64,000 nucleotides of DNA from Boswellia sacra (taxonomy: Eukaryota; Streptophyta; Magnoliopsida; Sapindales; Burseraceae), in assembly GCA_013180625.2 (NCBI GenBank), contig SNVD02013033.1, forward strand, positions 1 through 64,000, in the 5' to 3' direction. The notes beneath the pieces were generated by a model. That model saw only the letters and a list, made by a program, of their open reading frames with translations, was not told the DNA's origin and searched no databases. Shown piece after piece: positions 22,420 through 34,906 of this stretch; the stretch's first letter is position 1, and each line of letters starts with the position of its first letter. A program made the translations under genes and the position numbers.

Positions 22420-24002
22420 TGATAGATGCTTAATTATACATTATTTTTTTATCAATTTTATTATACTTATTTGCTATATTTCTTGCTATTTTTATGTTTT
22501 TATGTTGTTTCGATGATTGTAGGAGTTTCTAAGGAGTTTACATTAAAATGAAGTGAAACCTCTCATTTTCACCTATGCTACATAGTCAACTTTTTGGAAT
22601 TAACTGTATTGATCTACAATGAAACAGATTATGAGCCATATAACATTGAAAAACTTTGGAAGTTTAGTTTATGGAGAATTTAACTATTTATTAATCCGAG
22701 TTGTATACTGAAAGTTATGGATAAAATAGTGAGAGTAGTGCAACCTGTAACTTTGCATGTTTTCACTTTAACTTTTCACCATGAGTTACCCTTTTGTGTA
22801 AAAGAGGTTATTCTCAATTTCGGAACATTTGAACATGTTATTGCACATGTAATGTTAATCAAATTTAAGAGATAAGTGCTACCATGATGAGAGGAGTGAC
22901 CTACACAAGTGGAAGGAGGTGGAAAGTGTGCAAAAAGAAGACATAGATCCAATCTACATCAAATACACTCATGATGTGCCACAAGAGTGCCACCAATTTG
23001 TCCCCTAGACACATCTATATAAAGGGTTGATTTCTCTCCATTGGAGGACACAATTTACACATTCTCTCTTGTGTCTCCTGCAAATTCTCTTTAGTTAGGA
23101 GTAGTTTTGAAGGAAGGAAAAAGAAGTCTTGAAGGAAGGAGAAAGAAGTCTTCGGAAGTTAGTCTACTTGGAGAATTTCCCAAAAGACCTACTAAGTCCT
23201 TCTTTCCTTCTTTTGGATGCTTATGTTGTTAGTTGTATATTTTGTTTGTAATTGTATAAACATGAGTAGCCAAATTTTGTTTTCGTCAAGGGTGAATTCA
23301 AAGCCCTAAATATGATTTTTATGAGTAATTATTATCCAATTCTCCAATTGAAATTGTTATGTTCTTTTATGATTAATGTTTATAATTAATTCTTGTCCTA
23401 TTTGAGGTGGTCAACTAAATACAACTTGAATATTACCTATTGCTAGTTTAGGGAGCTTGATTTGTAATTGTCTTGAACCTCTAAACATTGGTAGCAAAAT
23501 TGTGATACATTGGTGCAATAGAAGAACATAACCTAAGTTAATAATTCGAGCTTGTGTGTTTATTGCTCTAAACAACCTATCTTTCTTATCTTAATGCTTC
23601 CATTAAATTAAACTTAGAGAGCTTGTTCTAGGTTGTTCAAGGGATAGAGATTAAACAAAAAGCTTATTTTATTTAAGGACAAATTAAGGAAAGATTGGCA
23701 TAACTTGCTATCTAGGTTGTTAATTTCAATAGAAAATTGGATGATAATCCTACAATTGATTTGCAAATTACATGTCTAGTGGTGGAGAAATCCCTTGACC
23801 AAGTTTTTATTATTATTGTTTCTTATCGTTATTCTTGTTTCATCATTGTTTCAATTATAATTACATTTCATTTAGTTAAAAAACCCTTTTTTAAATTTAT
23901 TATTGTAACAAACTTAATTAGAATCAATCATCGTGGAATGATATTCTAATAATCATTATATTACTTTTACGACTAGTATACTTGCTAGTTTCGAAAGCAC
24001 CA
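22420..24002 (+). mobile_element. Solo LTR, probably Ty3/gypsy (Tat/Ogre-like)
   Basis: Begins TGATAGATGCTTAATTATAC and ends AAAGCACCA, flanked by ATTAG (22415-22419) and GTTAG (24003-24007), 4 of 5 bases alike. The start, a TATA-like box near 23015, a T/A-rich leader, and the terminal part reading TTTTACGACTAGTATACTTG resemble Tat/Ogre/Retand LTRs. No primer-binding site or internal region follows. The sequences on either side join cleanly into the dispersed segment seen at 53 kb, which supports the boundaries. The lineage call is from memory of family style, not a search. Confidence 0.6.
23015..23025 (+). promoter_or_regulatory. TATA box of the solo LTR
   Basis: CTATATAAAGG, about 600 bp into the LTR, followed 25-60 bp later by C/T-rich initiation-like sequence. 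It is a plausible retrotransposon promoter that now faces flanking DNA. Confidence 0.5.
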
Positions 24003-24637
24003 GTTAGATATATATTTTTGTCAATATTTGTTTATTTATTTATGAATATATATATAAATCAAGCTTTTTCTATTTGTGGCATAATAAATCTTCTTAGGTA
24101 ATACCTTCTCAAACATGAGGTTAAAAGCTCTAATCCCCAGCCAGCCATGAGTGAAAACATTAATCATATTGTGCTTTTAGAACTGGAAATTCTGCTTTTG
24201 TTTGAGCTTCCTGGTTTGCTTTAAAATCTTATATTTCCTTGCCAAGTTAGTTTCACCAAAAGTCTATTATTATTTTCTTTGACAAATTATTCTGTTTTCA
24301 AACTCAATTATTCCGGGTTAACTTGAAGAACTTTTCTCCGTGAATGCAACGACTTCAACAACATATTAAAGTAGTTTATATCAATCTAGCAACTCCTAAT
24401 TGAAATCTTCATTATAATTCACAATTTTTATATTTGCTATTGAACTGATATTTTTAGCACAATTAATTGTGAATACTATTTCAACTAGTTGGCAGTTCTG
24501 TTAGTTAATTAACTTTAGATTATTTATATGGATTACTTGTGTATATCATCATATTAGTGTTAAGTTCCTTCTCTTAATAATCTTCATTATGTATCATCTT
24601 GTGTAGTCATATGCATAAATGTTAACTTGATTGCCTA

Positions 24638-25428
24638 TGTTAGAGATCTGCCCTAAGAGTAAGATTATTTTTTTATAATATGTAAACACTATTATTGTAA
24701 ATGAATAAAAGTTAATATTTATAAATTACCTAAGTGTGACTATATCAATGACTAAGGGTTCCAGAGCTTGTACATTGACAAAGTTTCTATATATATGAGA
24801 TATATTTAAGACATAACTTTGTCATAACTCGAAACTAGTTCATGACCTATAAATAAAAGATGGGCACTTTGTTTGGACAAGGTTATTGTGTTGTTTGTCT
24901 TCAATGGAGAAATGGTGAGTCTCTAACCATTGGAAGTAGTTGACGTTGGGACAACGACACTTATGTATTATGAATGCATTGAACACGGACCACGTATAAA
25001 TTATCCATCTGATAGAAGTACCGTAACCGACTATGAATTTTTACACCCAATCACTAAAGGCATTCCTACCTTAAGGTTATGGTCTTTTACTAGAATAAAA
25101 AGTGAGATCTAAAAGAGTAAGGTCAATACCTTGACTAATTGGGATTGTAAGATCTGTATGCTAGTAGACACTATGTGAATTCATGACTCTGAAAGGATTG
25201 CAAAAGTATCACCTTGATGGTTTTACAAGGTTTAAAATGGTAAAATCTTGATCAAGTGTTTAGTGAAGGTTGTTCATTAAACTAGGATTTTTTGTAATAA
25301 ATCCAAATAATTTAAATGGTGTAAAACTAGTATCAAGGGCCAAGATGTAATTGGATGGATAAAAATGATAAATTATACCTAGCTCTAATTATTAGTAGTC
25401 CATGAAAAGTTACTTATATAAATATATT
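24638..25428. other. Possible decayed LTR fragment
   Basis: TGTTAGAGATCTGCCCTAAGAG followed by long AT-rich sequence has the look of a degenerate retroelement LTR, but I cannot find a matching end or target duplication. No gene. Confidence 0.25.
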
Positions 25429-26000
25429 AACTACAAGAAAAAAAACAAATATTTGACCATTTTTAGCCGTCAAATATGATATTATTTGACGATATCATAT
25501 ATGTCAACATCAAATATGATAATATTTGACAGTTGGTCAAACAGTCAAATATCTACTATAACATATGATAATATTTGATAGTTGATCAAACAATCAAATA
25601 TCTGCTATAACATATTTGACTCTTAAAAAGTAGTCAAGTTTATATGCCATTGGAATTGATTTTTTAGCATTATTTGACTGTTTATGGAAGAAATATTTGA
25701 CAGAAACTGTCAAATATGACGAATTTAACGGTCGAAATTTTGAAACTACTATTACTAATATTTGATAATAACAGTCAAATATGATGAACGTAATGGTCGA
25801 ATTTTTTCAAATTTGATTGTATTTAATCGTCAAGTATGTGATGATAGAAAAATATTTGACTCTTTTTTTACAGACAAATAGTATTTTAAAATAGTATTTT
25901 TTATACCTGTCGGTTTGGATATTGTCAAGTATGACATAATTTTTTGCTCATATTTGACTGTTTATTATTGTCAAGTTTTTCAGAATAGTATTTTTCCTAA
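25429..26000. repeat. CACTA subterminal repeat region, left end
   Basis: About twenty copies, in both orientations, of TCAAATAT(GA) and ATATTTGAC within 570 bp. Examples are near 25449, 25470, 25502, 25530 and 25695. In En/Spm such subterminal words bind the TNPA-like protein. Confidence 0.85.
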
Positions 26001-26042
26001 TTATCATATTTGAATGCTTTTTGCCATCAAGTATGAATTATA

Positions 26043-26060
26043 ATATATATATATATATAT
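26043..26060. repeat. (AT)n microsatellite
   Basis: Short AT dinucleotide run at the inner edge of the CACTA subterminal region. Confidence 0.85.
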
Positions 26061-27191
26061 TTAAAAAATTAATATATGGTTATATATTATAAATTTTATT
26101 TTTTAGATAATAGATGTATCATTTATATTTATATATTCTTTTGTGAAAATATGATAATTTTATTAACTTTTAAAATAATAATAAAAATTTATATTTATGA
26201 TCACAAACATGCACATATACATAGAACAGAAGCCTAAACAAATGCAAATGGAATTATAAGAAAATATGGGACTTTATATGCAATGTAGCACTTGAAAACA
26301 ATAAATTAACAAAAGCATGCAAGTGATTAGTAACACTTTCTCTACAAGCTGAACCCATAAACCAATAAGAAAATTAAATACTACTTGATTGAAAAACAAT
26401 TGAAGACTTCCTTTCTTTGTGTACAAAATCCCAATTGCATCCCAACACTACTTCTCTCTTTGTTTTTTAACACAAGTACTCATTGTCTACCTATTGTACC
26501 TTGAAACTCATAAACATACAAAAACATAAACAATATTCCAGCTAAGTTGTATTTCAACAAAGCATAAACATGCCTAAACATAGCTTATTACTAACATAAA
26601 CAATATTCCAAAATAGTTGCATTCCAACGTAGAAAAACATGAAAAAACATAACTTATACCATGTTAAAGTCAAATCAAAGGGAGGCATCCAATATAAGAA
26701 TTCAAGATAGATTTCTCTAATTGATCAATTCAAGTATATCTCCACTATTAGGTAAGTGATCCATAAAGTTTTTAAATGAGCAATGGGCATTTTACAATTG
26801 CATGCATGTTGCCAAAATTTAACATTTGCATATGTTATCTTAATTTATACACGCTATTGATGTTACCCACAAAATGCAGTCCATCTCCATCACCATATCT
26901 GAAGTCAACTTTTTAATAACCCACCAATATTCGATCCCACAAAAATAAGTTAGCAACTATAGACACGCTAACGATGTTACTCACAAATGCAATCCATCTC
27001 CATCACTATAACTGCAGTCATCTTTTCAAGAACCCACCAATATACGATCCCAAAAAAATAAGTTAGCAACTGTACACCATATATATCAACAAAATCAATC
27101 AACATAACTTCTTCAATCTGCAAGGCTGCAACATTAGAAATACAGTTGTTAGAAAGAACTGACAAATATGAAAACCTTATGTATAAGTTAA
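26061..27191. other. CACTA interior, non-coding
   Basis: Contains two similar 110-bp blocks at 26855-26945 and 26965-27065 (CGCTA..GATGTTAC.CACAAA, then CAATCCATCTCCATCAC), a local duplication downstream of the Ulp1 gene. No coding frame supported. Confidence 0.6.
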
Positions 27192-30180
27192 TTATTTCTT
27201 GTGTTCAACCTTATCTTCAAGCTTTTTCTTGGGCATGCTTAATATGATTTGGGTAACATGCTTTGCCCACTTAGATCTGATATCATTAATCTCTTCATCA
27301 TTATATTTTTCTTTCTTGTTGAACTGCAACATAATCAAGCATAATTACTTCTTTAACAATATCCACACTTGATAAAACAAGTAAAATTAACACCAGCTCA
27401 CCTTCTCACACAGGATCCTAGGGTCTAACATGATTTCTTTCATATATCTTAGAATGTAATACCCACATTCAAAGTTTCCCACCTGTCTTGGGCCCTATAT
27501 ATCCATAAATAAATTGTTATTGAAATAATAATTGTGTTTACACATTGTTGAAATGTCATATGAATATCAAAATCATTAAAATTATACCTTCACTGAAATC
27601 CAGTAAATTTTCTTCTTCTTTTTATTTCCAACAAATTCTTGCCAAGATGTAAACCCCTTACAAGCACATATAATTAACATTAATACTCATAAACTTCCAA
27701 AAATTGAATTGTTTAATGTTAAGAATGACATTAAAATACCGGGTTATAACTTCTTTAACATCTTTACCAATAGCTTTCCTCATTGAATCAAGATAATATA
27801 TTTTGAAGGCTATCATGTCAAACACCATCATAGTCCAATGGTAGCTGCCACCAACTTACAATAAGTAAATAGTAATACAAAATACTGGAAATAATTAATC
27901 AAATTCTATAAATTAAATTAACACATGTTAATAATCAAAATATACCCTGGGTTGTAAGAAAGAAAAACAAACTTCCTATCTTTTAAACTTTTTAGCTTTT
28001 TTGCAATTGATTCAGACATGTTAGCATACAAATTAGCATCTTGAAGCTTGTTTGGCAGGACTGTTGATGGATTGATAAAGCCAAACTGTTGGGTGGCTGA
28101 TCCTCCTTCTAATGTCTTATATAGATGACTATAATAACAAATACAATCAATGAACTCTTGCCATTCAATTACCACAAAAGAAGTAAATTAATTAATTAAA
28201 TAAATGAACTTTCAAAGTGCAACCAGAAACTAATATCAAAATCTAGTAAATGTTGTTAATGATATTAAAGTATCAACATTGAAAAACCGCATCTATATTC
28301 ATAGATAGATAACTATAAATATAAAGAACATATTTCTTAGACAAATGAATATGATACAAGAAAACTTAAACCTGTTGTGAAGTTGATAACATTTCTATCA
28401 ATAATGTTTTAGCAATGCATAATATTTCAAAAACAACCCCCTAGTGCCTTTAAGCTATATTGCACAACCTCTCTAGTTAACAAACCAGAAAACAAACTTT
28501 CAAATTTTCACAATATAATATCTCAAAATCAAATGAGTACAAAAAAATCCTGCAAAGTGTAGGGTCAAGCTCCCAAAATGTAACGTCAACACGTAACAAA
28601 ACAAAAGAAAAATTCAACAGCAATATTGCATGTGGGCATAATGATGAAAATAGAACCAAAAAATAAAAAGAAAATAAATTAAATTTGTCTAAAATCTGAT
28701 TATTTCAATATGCACAATAGTTAAAACCAAACAATAAAATTAGTCAATAATGGCATAAAAGATGATATATATTCAAACCTCATATAAATTGAGATACAGT
28801 TTTGCGATAGCTCATAATAGTCGATACTGCACCTCATATCACCACGAGACAAATAGGTTGCAACATGGTACCCAAATAATCCTATCTCAAACTGAATTTT
28901 AATGTCTTTATCCTTGTCCAACCCAATGTTCACTAATCCTTCAAGCATCACCACTGCATCAGGTCTTGGGATTTGCTTCTTACCTTGTTCTTCATCCCTT
29001 TGCAGTGCTTTCAACTCCTGGCTGACTTTCTTTTTTTAAGGGCTTGATTCAGTTGCATCTTATGTTTAAAAATCTCATAAAATATTAGTAAATTTCATGC
29101 GTTTAAGGTTAAATTGAGTCAAATGATACATAAAGCATAAATTGAGCGATGTTGATTCTTCATTACCTTATCAGTTTCAACAACAAGATATGCAAGCCAT
29201 TCCACATGTTCCCCGACTGCATCATATATGGTTTCTGGTATATCTTCATTCAACTGTATAGGCAGCATGGCAACTCGATCGAAACAAACCTCAATGCATA
29301 CCACCATGTTTGGATCCCCATCCGTCAAAATTTTTTCAATTGCCTTTGTGTCTCCATCTGGTTGCACTTTCAAATTACACCATCTAGGCTGAAACAAATT
29401 AGAAAATAATATATGATTTTCCATTGCTAAACAAAAGGTCAACAAAATTATTTATATCAATACCGTTAAACCTCACATATATTCTTACTTGTATAGTTTG
29501 AGCATGTGGAGTTTGCTCCTTCGCACCATCCTCCTCATCTTCCAATTTCATTTCCTTTTTCACTTTGCTAGTGCTACTTGCATGTACTGCTTCACTTGAG
29601 ACCTTGTCAGTTGCCACAGATGGAGTTTGCATCGTGTCCTCAGATTTATGAACTCCATAATTGAATTGATTCTCTGCCACTATGTTACTTGACCCTCCTG
29701 ACTTAACTATCGCTACTTGGCTCATGAGAATGGCTATCTTTGCATCTCTTTCTTTAATCTGTTTTTTCAAGTCTTCCACAATTTTTTCACTTTCATAAGT
29801 TCAATGTAATCTTGAAAAATACTTTGAAGGTGTCACAAATTTGCCCACCCCCCTCACCTTCCCACTATGCTCGCCTTTCTCTAGTGCTTGGGTAAGAATA
29901 TCATTGCAATCTAAAGAATATCTAGTGCTTCTATCAATTAGACCAGTAACATATCCACTTGGCCAACATAAAAATAAATAAACAAGTAAAAATAGGGTGC
30001 GATTCCAAACAACAGGTAAAACATTTTTATAAAGCATTGAAGTTACCTTTGAAGTGAGGCAGTATTTGGTCCTCTCGTTTCCAAGGAAACTATCAGAACC
30101 CAGGAACTTCCCTTCTCCAAGTATTCTAACCCATTCCTTAGCACATTACGACACCAAATCACTGGATTCGACAACCTAAC
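27192..30180 (-). CDS. CACTA-borne Ulp1-like (C48) cysteine protease with TNP-associated N-terminal region
   Basis: At least eight minus-strand exons. A first (about 30045-30165) reads RILGEGKFLGSDSFLGNE. The 29.8-29.95 kb exon has ALEKGEHSGKVRGVGKFVTP, a motif typical of plant CACTA second ORFs. A coiled-coil segment follows (EDLKKQIKERDAKIAILM) with an acidic tail and donor near 29489. Exon 29163-29391 has NMVVCIEVCFDRVAMLP. The protease exons follow: ELSQNCISIYMR; FLSYNPG spliced to YHWTMM (catalytic His); YYLDSM (Asp); GPRQVGNFECGYYILRYM (Gln and Cys; exon 27402-27494); and a last exon 27192-27323 ending VEHKK. Ulp1 proteases cut SUMO-like conjugates; the function in transposons is unknown. 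One in-frame TGA (near 29806), and one junction (27656/27740) that loses frame in the simplest model, suggest recent decay. Confidence 0.78.
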
Positions 30181-30351
30181 CAAAACAAAGAAAAAGAAAA
30201 GCTCCTCACTATGTATTCCAACACAAACAAATTCTTTAAGTGTATTGATAATAAATCACCAACTTTCCAACTGAAATACTGTAACTTTTGTATGACAATC
30301 AACAAATTTTTCAACTAGCACATATCATAAAAGATTTAAATAATCAACACT

Positions 30352-30540
30352 TTAACCAAAACACAAATTAACTGACGTAAAATAGTTGTTAAATTTCCTT
30401 TCTGTAAAGATAAAATCAAAATTTTTATCCTCACCATGAGAAATCTCCTTTGCTAGTCCAAGAAGTTGCCACTTACAGTATTCTTCTTTAGATCTAGGAC
30501 CATGAGAAAGCTCTTTCAAAGAGCGAGTGACTTGATGCAA
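30352..30540 (-). other. Possible 5' exon of the CACTA Ulp1 gene
   Basis: Open minus-strand frame from MHQVTRSLKELSHGPRSKEE, upstream of the first recognisable exon and 330 bp inside the inner right terminus. The position suits a first exon or leader. I have no domain evidence for it. Confidence 0.3.
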
Positions 30541-30849
30541 GAGAAATTGACGAGGGAGGATTGAGCAAGAGAAACCAGTGAGCGAGGGAGATGAGGGATC
30601 GAGCGACCAAGCGTTGATTAGATAAGAGAAAGATTAGTCTAGTTAATCGGTTGGAAGTGAAATGATTAGTTGATCGAGTGATGAAGATAAGGGGTTAAGT
30701 GGCTAGGGCAGAAACGAAAGAAAAAAGTGAGGAAGTGACTGAAAGAGTGAAAGAAAGAGGGAAAGAGACTTAGGTCAAAAGTAGAAGAGAGAAAAGGAAA
30801 TATATATAGAGTGGCAAATACATAAATAACATAAATTTTAATGATATCA

Positions 30850-30965
30850 AATATAAACAAAAAGTGGGTTGACTTTTTTCTTGAACATCATACTTTACGA
30901 TTTTTTTTGAAAAGGTCAAATTTATATAAATTAATGTGTCAGATATTTCAAAATTTCTTATTGAG
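30850..30965. repeat. Inner right terminus related to the CACTA end
   Basis: GTGGGTTGACTTTTTT, GGTCAAATTTAT and TGTCAGATATTTC, ending CTTATTGAG, align with 34803-34906 (GCGGGTTGACTTTC, GCGTCAAATATTT, CTTGTAGCG). The purine-rich leader before each (30540-30800 and 34480-34740) also corresponds, so these are two copies of the same element end. Confidence 0.65.
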
Positions 30966-33900
30966 AGATACCATATTCTTCTAATTCACTATTACAATAC
31001 ATTCAATTTTTTTTCTTCCACCATCTAACATATTATTTTTGAAATTAATGTACTTATTTGTTTTGAAAATCATTCGCTCCATGAAATTGCTAATTTATAA
31101 GCTTTGAAAACACCTTCCTAATAGGACACAAACTAGGAATCAAGAAATTCTATAAATGGTATATAATTTCAAACTCATTGACTAAGGAAAAAGAACAAGC
31201 CATTAACAGTAGATACTATTATAATCTTAATAGACTAACCTTATATTGAAGAGCTTGTATTGAGGACTGCATTTGGGGAGAACTGTCAATTGTTACTTTT
31301 TAGGCAATCGAAGGATATGTGCTACCTAAAACTTTGTAATCGAAATCTGATGGCAATTCCCTCTAATATAGCAAGACTCAGAGCTAGAACACGAGAGGAA
31401 GTATTTAAGTAAACAATATCAGTAGTTTATACAAAAATCACTCAACCATCTGAAATCCTCGAGAAACAATATTAAACGTAATGCAATACTAACTGTATAG
31501 TATGACTGCCTCTGAATGACAAGAGAAAAATATGAAGGTATTCAAAATTTGGGTTTATACCTGCAAAAAATGTAAACAGCATAAGTTACCTAATTTGAAA
31601 AAACATGGTAACATCTTTAATGGTAACATAAATTCAACCATAGAGAACATCCTGTATACTCACATTCCCATACTTATGAGAAGCATAAAAAAAATCTCTT
31701 CATAATAGCATCTAGCACACCCACACTTGAAGAATGCCTCCACCATAACGTTTTAGCCCATGCTATGTGCATGTTATAAGTCATATTATGATGCAATTAC
31801 AGAAAAATAGAATATTGCAATAGCTTTTAGCAACATGTTGTTGTTTGTACTCCTTTGTTGTTATTCAGAAATGACTATAGATTTTTTACCCCTTTAAGTT
31901 GATAGATAAGCATCTACATTTGGTAGACACTTGTGTCCTTACCAAACCATGCATAGCTATATATATAACAAAGATAAGAGGGTGACAACCATTTATAACA
32001 CAATGACTATTATTGCTACAAGTATTCCTTAAACTTTTGAAACTTAACTAGATACTCAAATTAACAAGAGAACCAAATTAACTAATTACACAGCAAAAAT
32101 GAACAGCAATCATAGCTAAGAAGATAGCAAATACACAACAAAATCAACAAGAGTGAAAAATCGCAATCTCAAAAAAATTGAAAAACAATACAAAGACAAA
32201 TTAAAGACTTGAGATGGAACAAGTTACAGAGTAGAAACACAGCTACACTAGCACCAAATTTAATGAATTTTTAACCAAAATTGTTTTTTTAAGGAAGAAA
32301 AAAATTGCAAAATAAATTGTTATGAGTGTAGTATTTTCATATTCCATATTCTCATTCTTAATTCTACACTTAAATATTATTTTAAGTTAATAAACACATC
32401 AATATAGATACTACCACTTTTTACTTTAATAAAAAAAATTCACAATTCACATTTTAAATTCATTAAAAAAATCATAACCAAGCAACCACCCTAATATTTT
32501 AACATTTATTATTATTTGTCATAAGGGTCTAAATTATCAAAATCATGGGTTTTCACATGAGAATGGGTGATTTCAACAAAAATAAAACGGCTAAAACTAA
32601 AACAAGAGTTTTTAATTGAACAAATAATCAAAAAAAAAATATTAGCAATATATTAATAAAGTGAGATGCTGAAGACATGCACATTAATGAAGAATTATTG
32701 ATTTTTTTTTAATCTGGCAAATCTTTTATAATCTATTTTTACTTTTCTTATTTAACCCTTTTGTAACCCCATTTGTTATTTACTCTTTCCCATGAACCAA
32801 TCTCCACTTTCCTGTATAATTAATGAGATTTAGAAATTTATTTATTAGTTCTTTTGATTGCCTACTATGGTAGAAGCATAAGTTTAATTTTAATTTTTTT
32901 AACAAAATCGAAGAGTCAATTTCAAAACAACTCTTATCATAAAATAAACTTTTACTTTTTAATTCCTGAACTTTGTGTTATGATTATTTCACATTCATTT
33001 GTTCAAGGTCTTCGATATTATTCTTTCTTGTTTACAACAAATCGAAAATATAGACAATTCTTATATTATAATACCATTCCTTCTGGATCCATTGGTTTCC
33101 AGAAATAACAACAGAACCTTGATTATCAAAATATCAAAATAATAATAATAGTAATTGAACTTTAAAAAATTAGTGAAGTTCTAACGTTACTTAGACAATT
33201 TTATATTACCAAAAATACAAGTGAAGGATATTGATATGTTACTTTTGACACCATCTTACAATGTTCTAACATAAACATTTTAGGGACTTTAAATATAAAA
33301 TAGTAAGCAAAATTTACCAATTTTGAGATTCCACTTTTCAAGTTAAAGTTCCAGCTATTCTTCTTTAATGAGTTTGGCCTGAGCATCCAATTAAAGTCAT
33401 GGCTTGAGTATTCATATTGGAATCTCCAAGATCATTGAAAACTTTGCACTTAAATTAAGAACTTGTTAAATAAATTAGTCTTTTTGAGAGAGATAAAATA
33501 TGACATACGTGGCTGAAGCTAGATAAGAAAGAAGATCCAAATGGGTGAACTTGTACTCATCCATCATTGAATTTTGCAATTATTTGAACGAAACTTCCAC
33601 AAATGTAAACTAGGAAAATACTGCCATCAATCAACTATTAAATTAAAGATCTTTCCTGCAAACCCCTACTAGATGAAAATAAACTTAATACATAATTGAG
33701 AATCATTATAACTTGATTGTTCACAGTAGCTAAGCATATCTTTAGAGATCAGGAACAGCATAAAGTCATATTTATAGAAATTTTTTGTCAGTAGAACACA
33801 AGTTTAATCAGTAAATATTCAACAATTAAAAAAAATACAATCAATCCAGAGTAATAGCTCCTAGAATCAAACAATTAAAAAGAGAAAGCAAATAGGTTCA

Positions 33901-34797
33901 CTTAACAATCAACCAAGAACCAAAAAATCAAAACTTTTTTGTAAAAATTTTAAGTTGTTAAATTTCCAACATGCAAACAATTTTAAACAAAAAGGTAAAT
34001 CCAAAAAAAATTGCAAATAAAATAAAACAGAAGAAATAGAAAGAAGACTAAACCTTGTGAAAAGAAAAGTTGCTGACGAGATCACCAACAAGTTGTTTGA
34101 CTTTAGTGATAGCAATTTCAGATGGGTTATCAAGATCATCAACAACTCTAGTCTTTTGAAATAGCAAGATTTTTTTCCTAACCTATTATTTCAACTCGAT
34201 ACAACATATTGCATCAGTTGTGAGAATACACAGCAAATTCCACAGTAAACAAAATGAGATCCCATAGAAAATACATAGAAAATTCCAGCAAATCATTAAT
34301 ATCAATAAAAAATACAAAGAATTAATTATAGAAAATACAAAAAAGAAGATATATAGAGAAAGAGACTAGAAGACAAGAGAGACTAGAGGAGAGAAAATAC
34401 AAACTTACCCATAAATAACAATTAGCAACTGACTAGAGGTGAGAAATTGGTGACTATGAGAGATGCTTTGGGATATCAATGATGCATGAGTGACAAATCG
34501 ATGACTGATGAAGCAACAGATCAAGGAAGTGAGGGAGGGGGCGAGGGACTGAGTGAGGGAGGACACGAATCGGTAAGGGTGTGAGAGAGTTATTGATGAT
34601 TCAATCATTTAATAGAGGAAGGGAGGGAGGGGACAAGTGATTTCTAGCAAAATAGAAGACGTAAAGAGGGTGGGAGTGAGAGGGAGACAACGACTAGGGC
34701 AAATTATAAGAGGGAATGCCGAAAATGAGAGGAAATGAGTATTTATACAAAATGGCAAATTTGTAATTTAGTTAAATTATAATAGTGTCAAATAAGT
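30966..34797. other. Interior of a second CACTA-like fragment, no intact gene
   Basis: AT-rich, with short splice-bounded frames only. The clearest is a minus-strand stretch at about 34058-34180 reading KTRVVDDLDNPSEIAITKVK, then QLVGDLVSNFSFHK, with a GT donor after it. It may be a captured or decayed exon, and I do not recognise its family. No transposase domain. Confidence 0.45.
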
Positions 34798-34906
34798 GTA
34801 AAGGCGGGTTGACTTTCTAATGTTATATTATATTTGACTTACTTTTAAGAAAACCTTCAAATAACCAAAATTAATGCGTCAAATATTTAAAAAATGTCTT
34901 GTAGCG

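Larger units (their letters stand above)
22130..24650 (+). repeat. Dispersed segment, copy A (split by a solo LTR)
   Basis: TTGGTGCATAACCTTTTT, GAGTTAAAAGGATTTTA, ATTTAGACCT and TTTTCAATTTC.TAGTG (22140-22400) match 53300-53500. After the inserted LTR the match resumes (24055 onward: TCTTCTTAGGTA, ATGAGGTTAAAAG, GTGAAAACATTAATCAT, CTAGCAACTCCTAATTG, TTGGCAGTTCTGTT). Related copies are at 35850-36880 and 53260-54800. Copies are perhaps 70-80% alike, so the event is old. Non-coding here. Confidence 0.65.
25429..34906 (-). mobile_element. CACTA (En/Spm) element, possibly two overlapping copies
   Basis: The left end AACTACAAGAAAAA is one base from the plant CACTA terminus CACTACAAGAAA. The right end TCTTGTAGCG is its inverted counterpart. 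Both ends are rich in the word ATATTTGAC/GTCAAATAT, as in subterminal binding-site arrays. The interior gene (27192-30180) is of the CACTA second-ORF/Ulp1 type and runs toward the left end. A second, weaker right terminus at 30866-30965 shares GTGGGTTGACTTT and GTCAGATATTT with the 34803-34906 end. So either one element ends at 30965 and a related fragment abuts it, or one was inserted into the other. No TNP2-type transposase frame is present. Confidence 0.75.

Noticed and set aside
22800..23900. A different LTR boundary using TGTTATTGCACATG and TATTGTAACA as ends
   Set aside because: These give a neat TG..CA pair but no target duplication. They also disagree with the homology break against the 53-kb segment, whereas 22420-24002 fits both better.
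24930..25112. 60-codon frame near the CACTA left end
   Set aside because: Short, no domain, and set in probable decayed LTR sequence.
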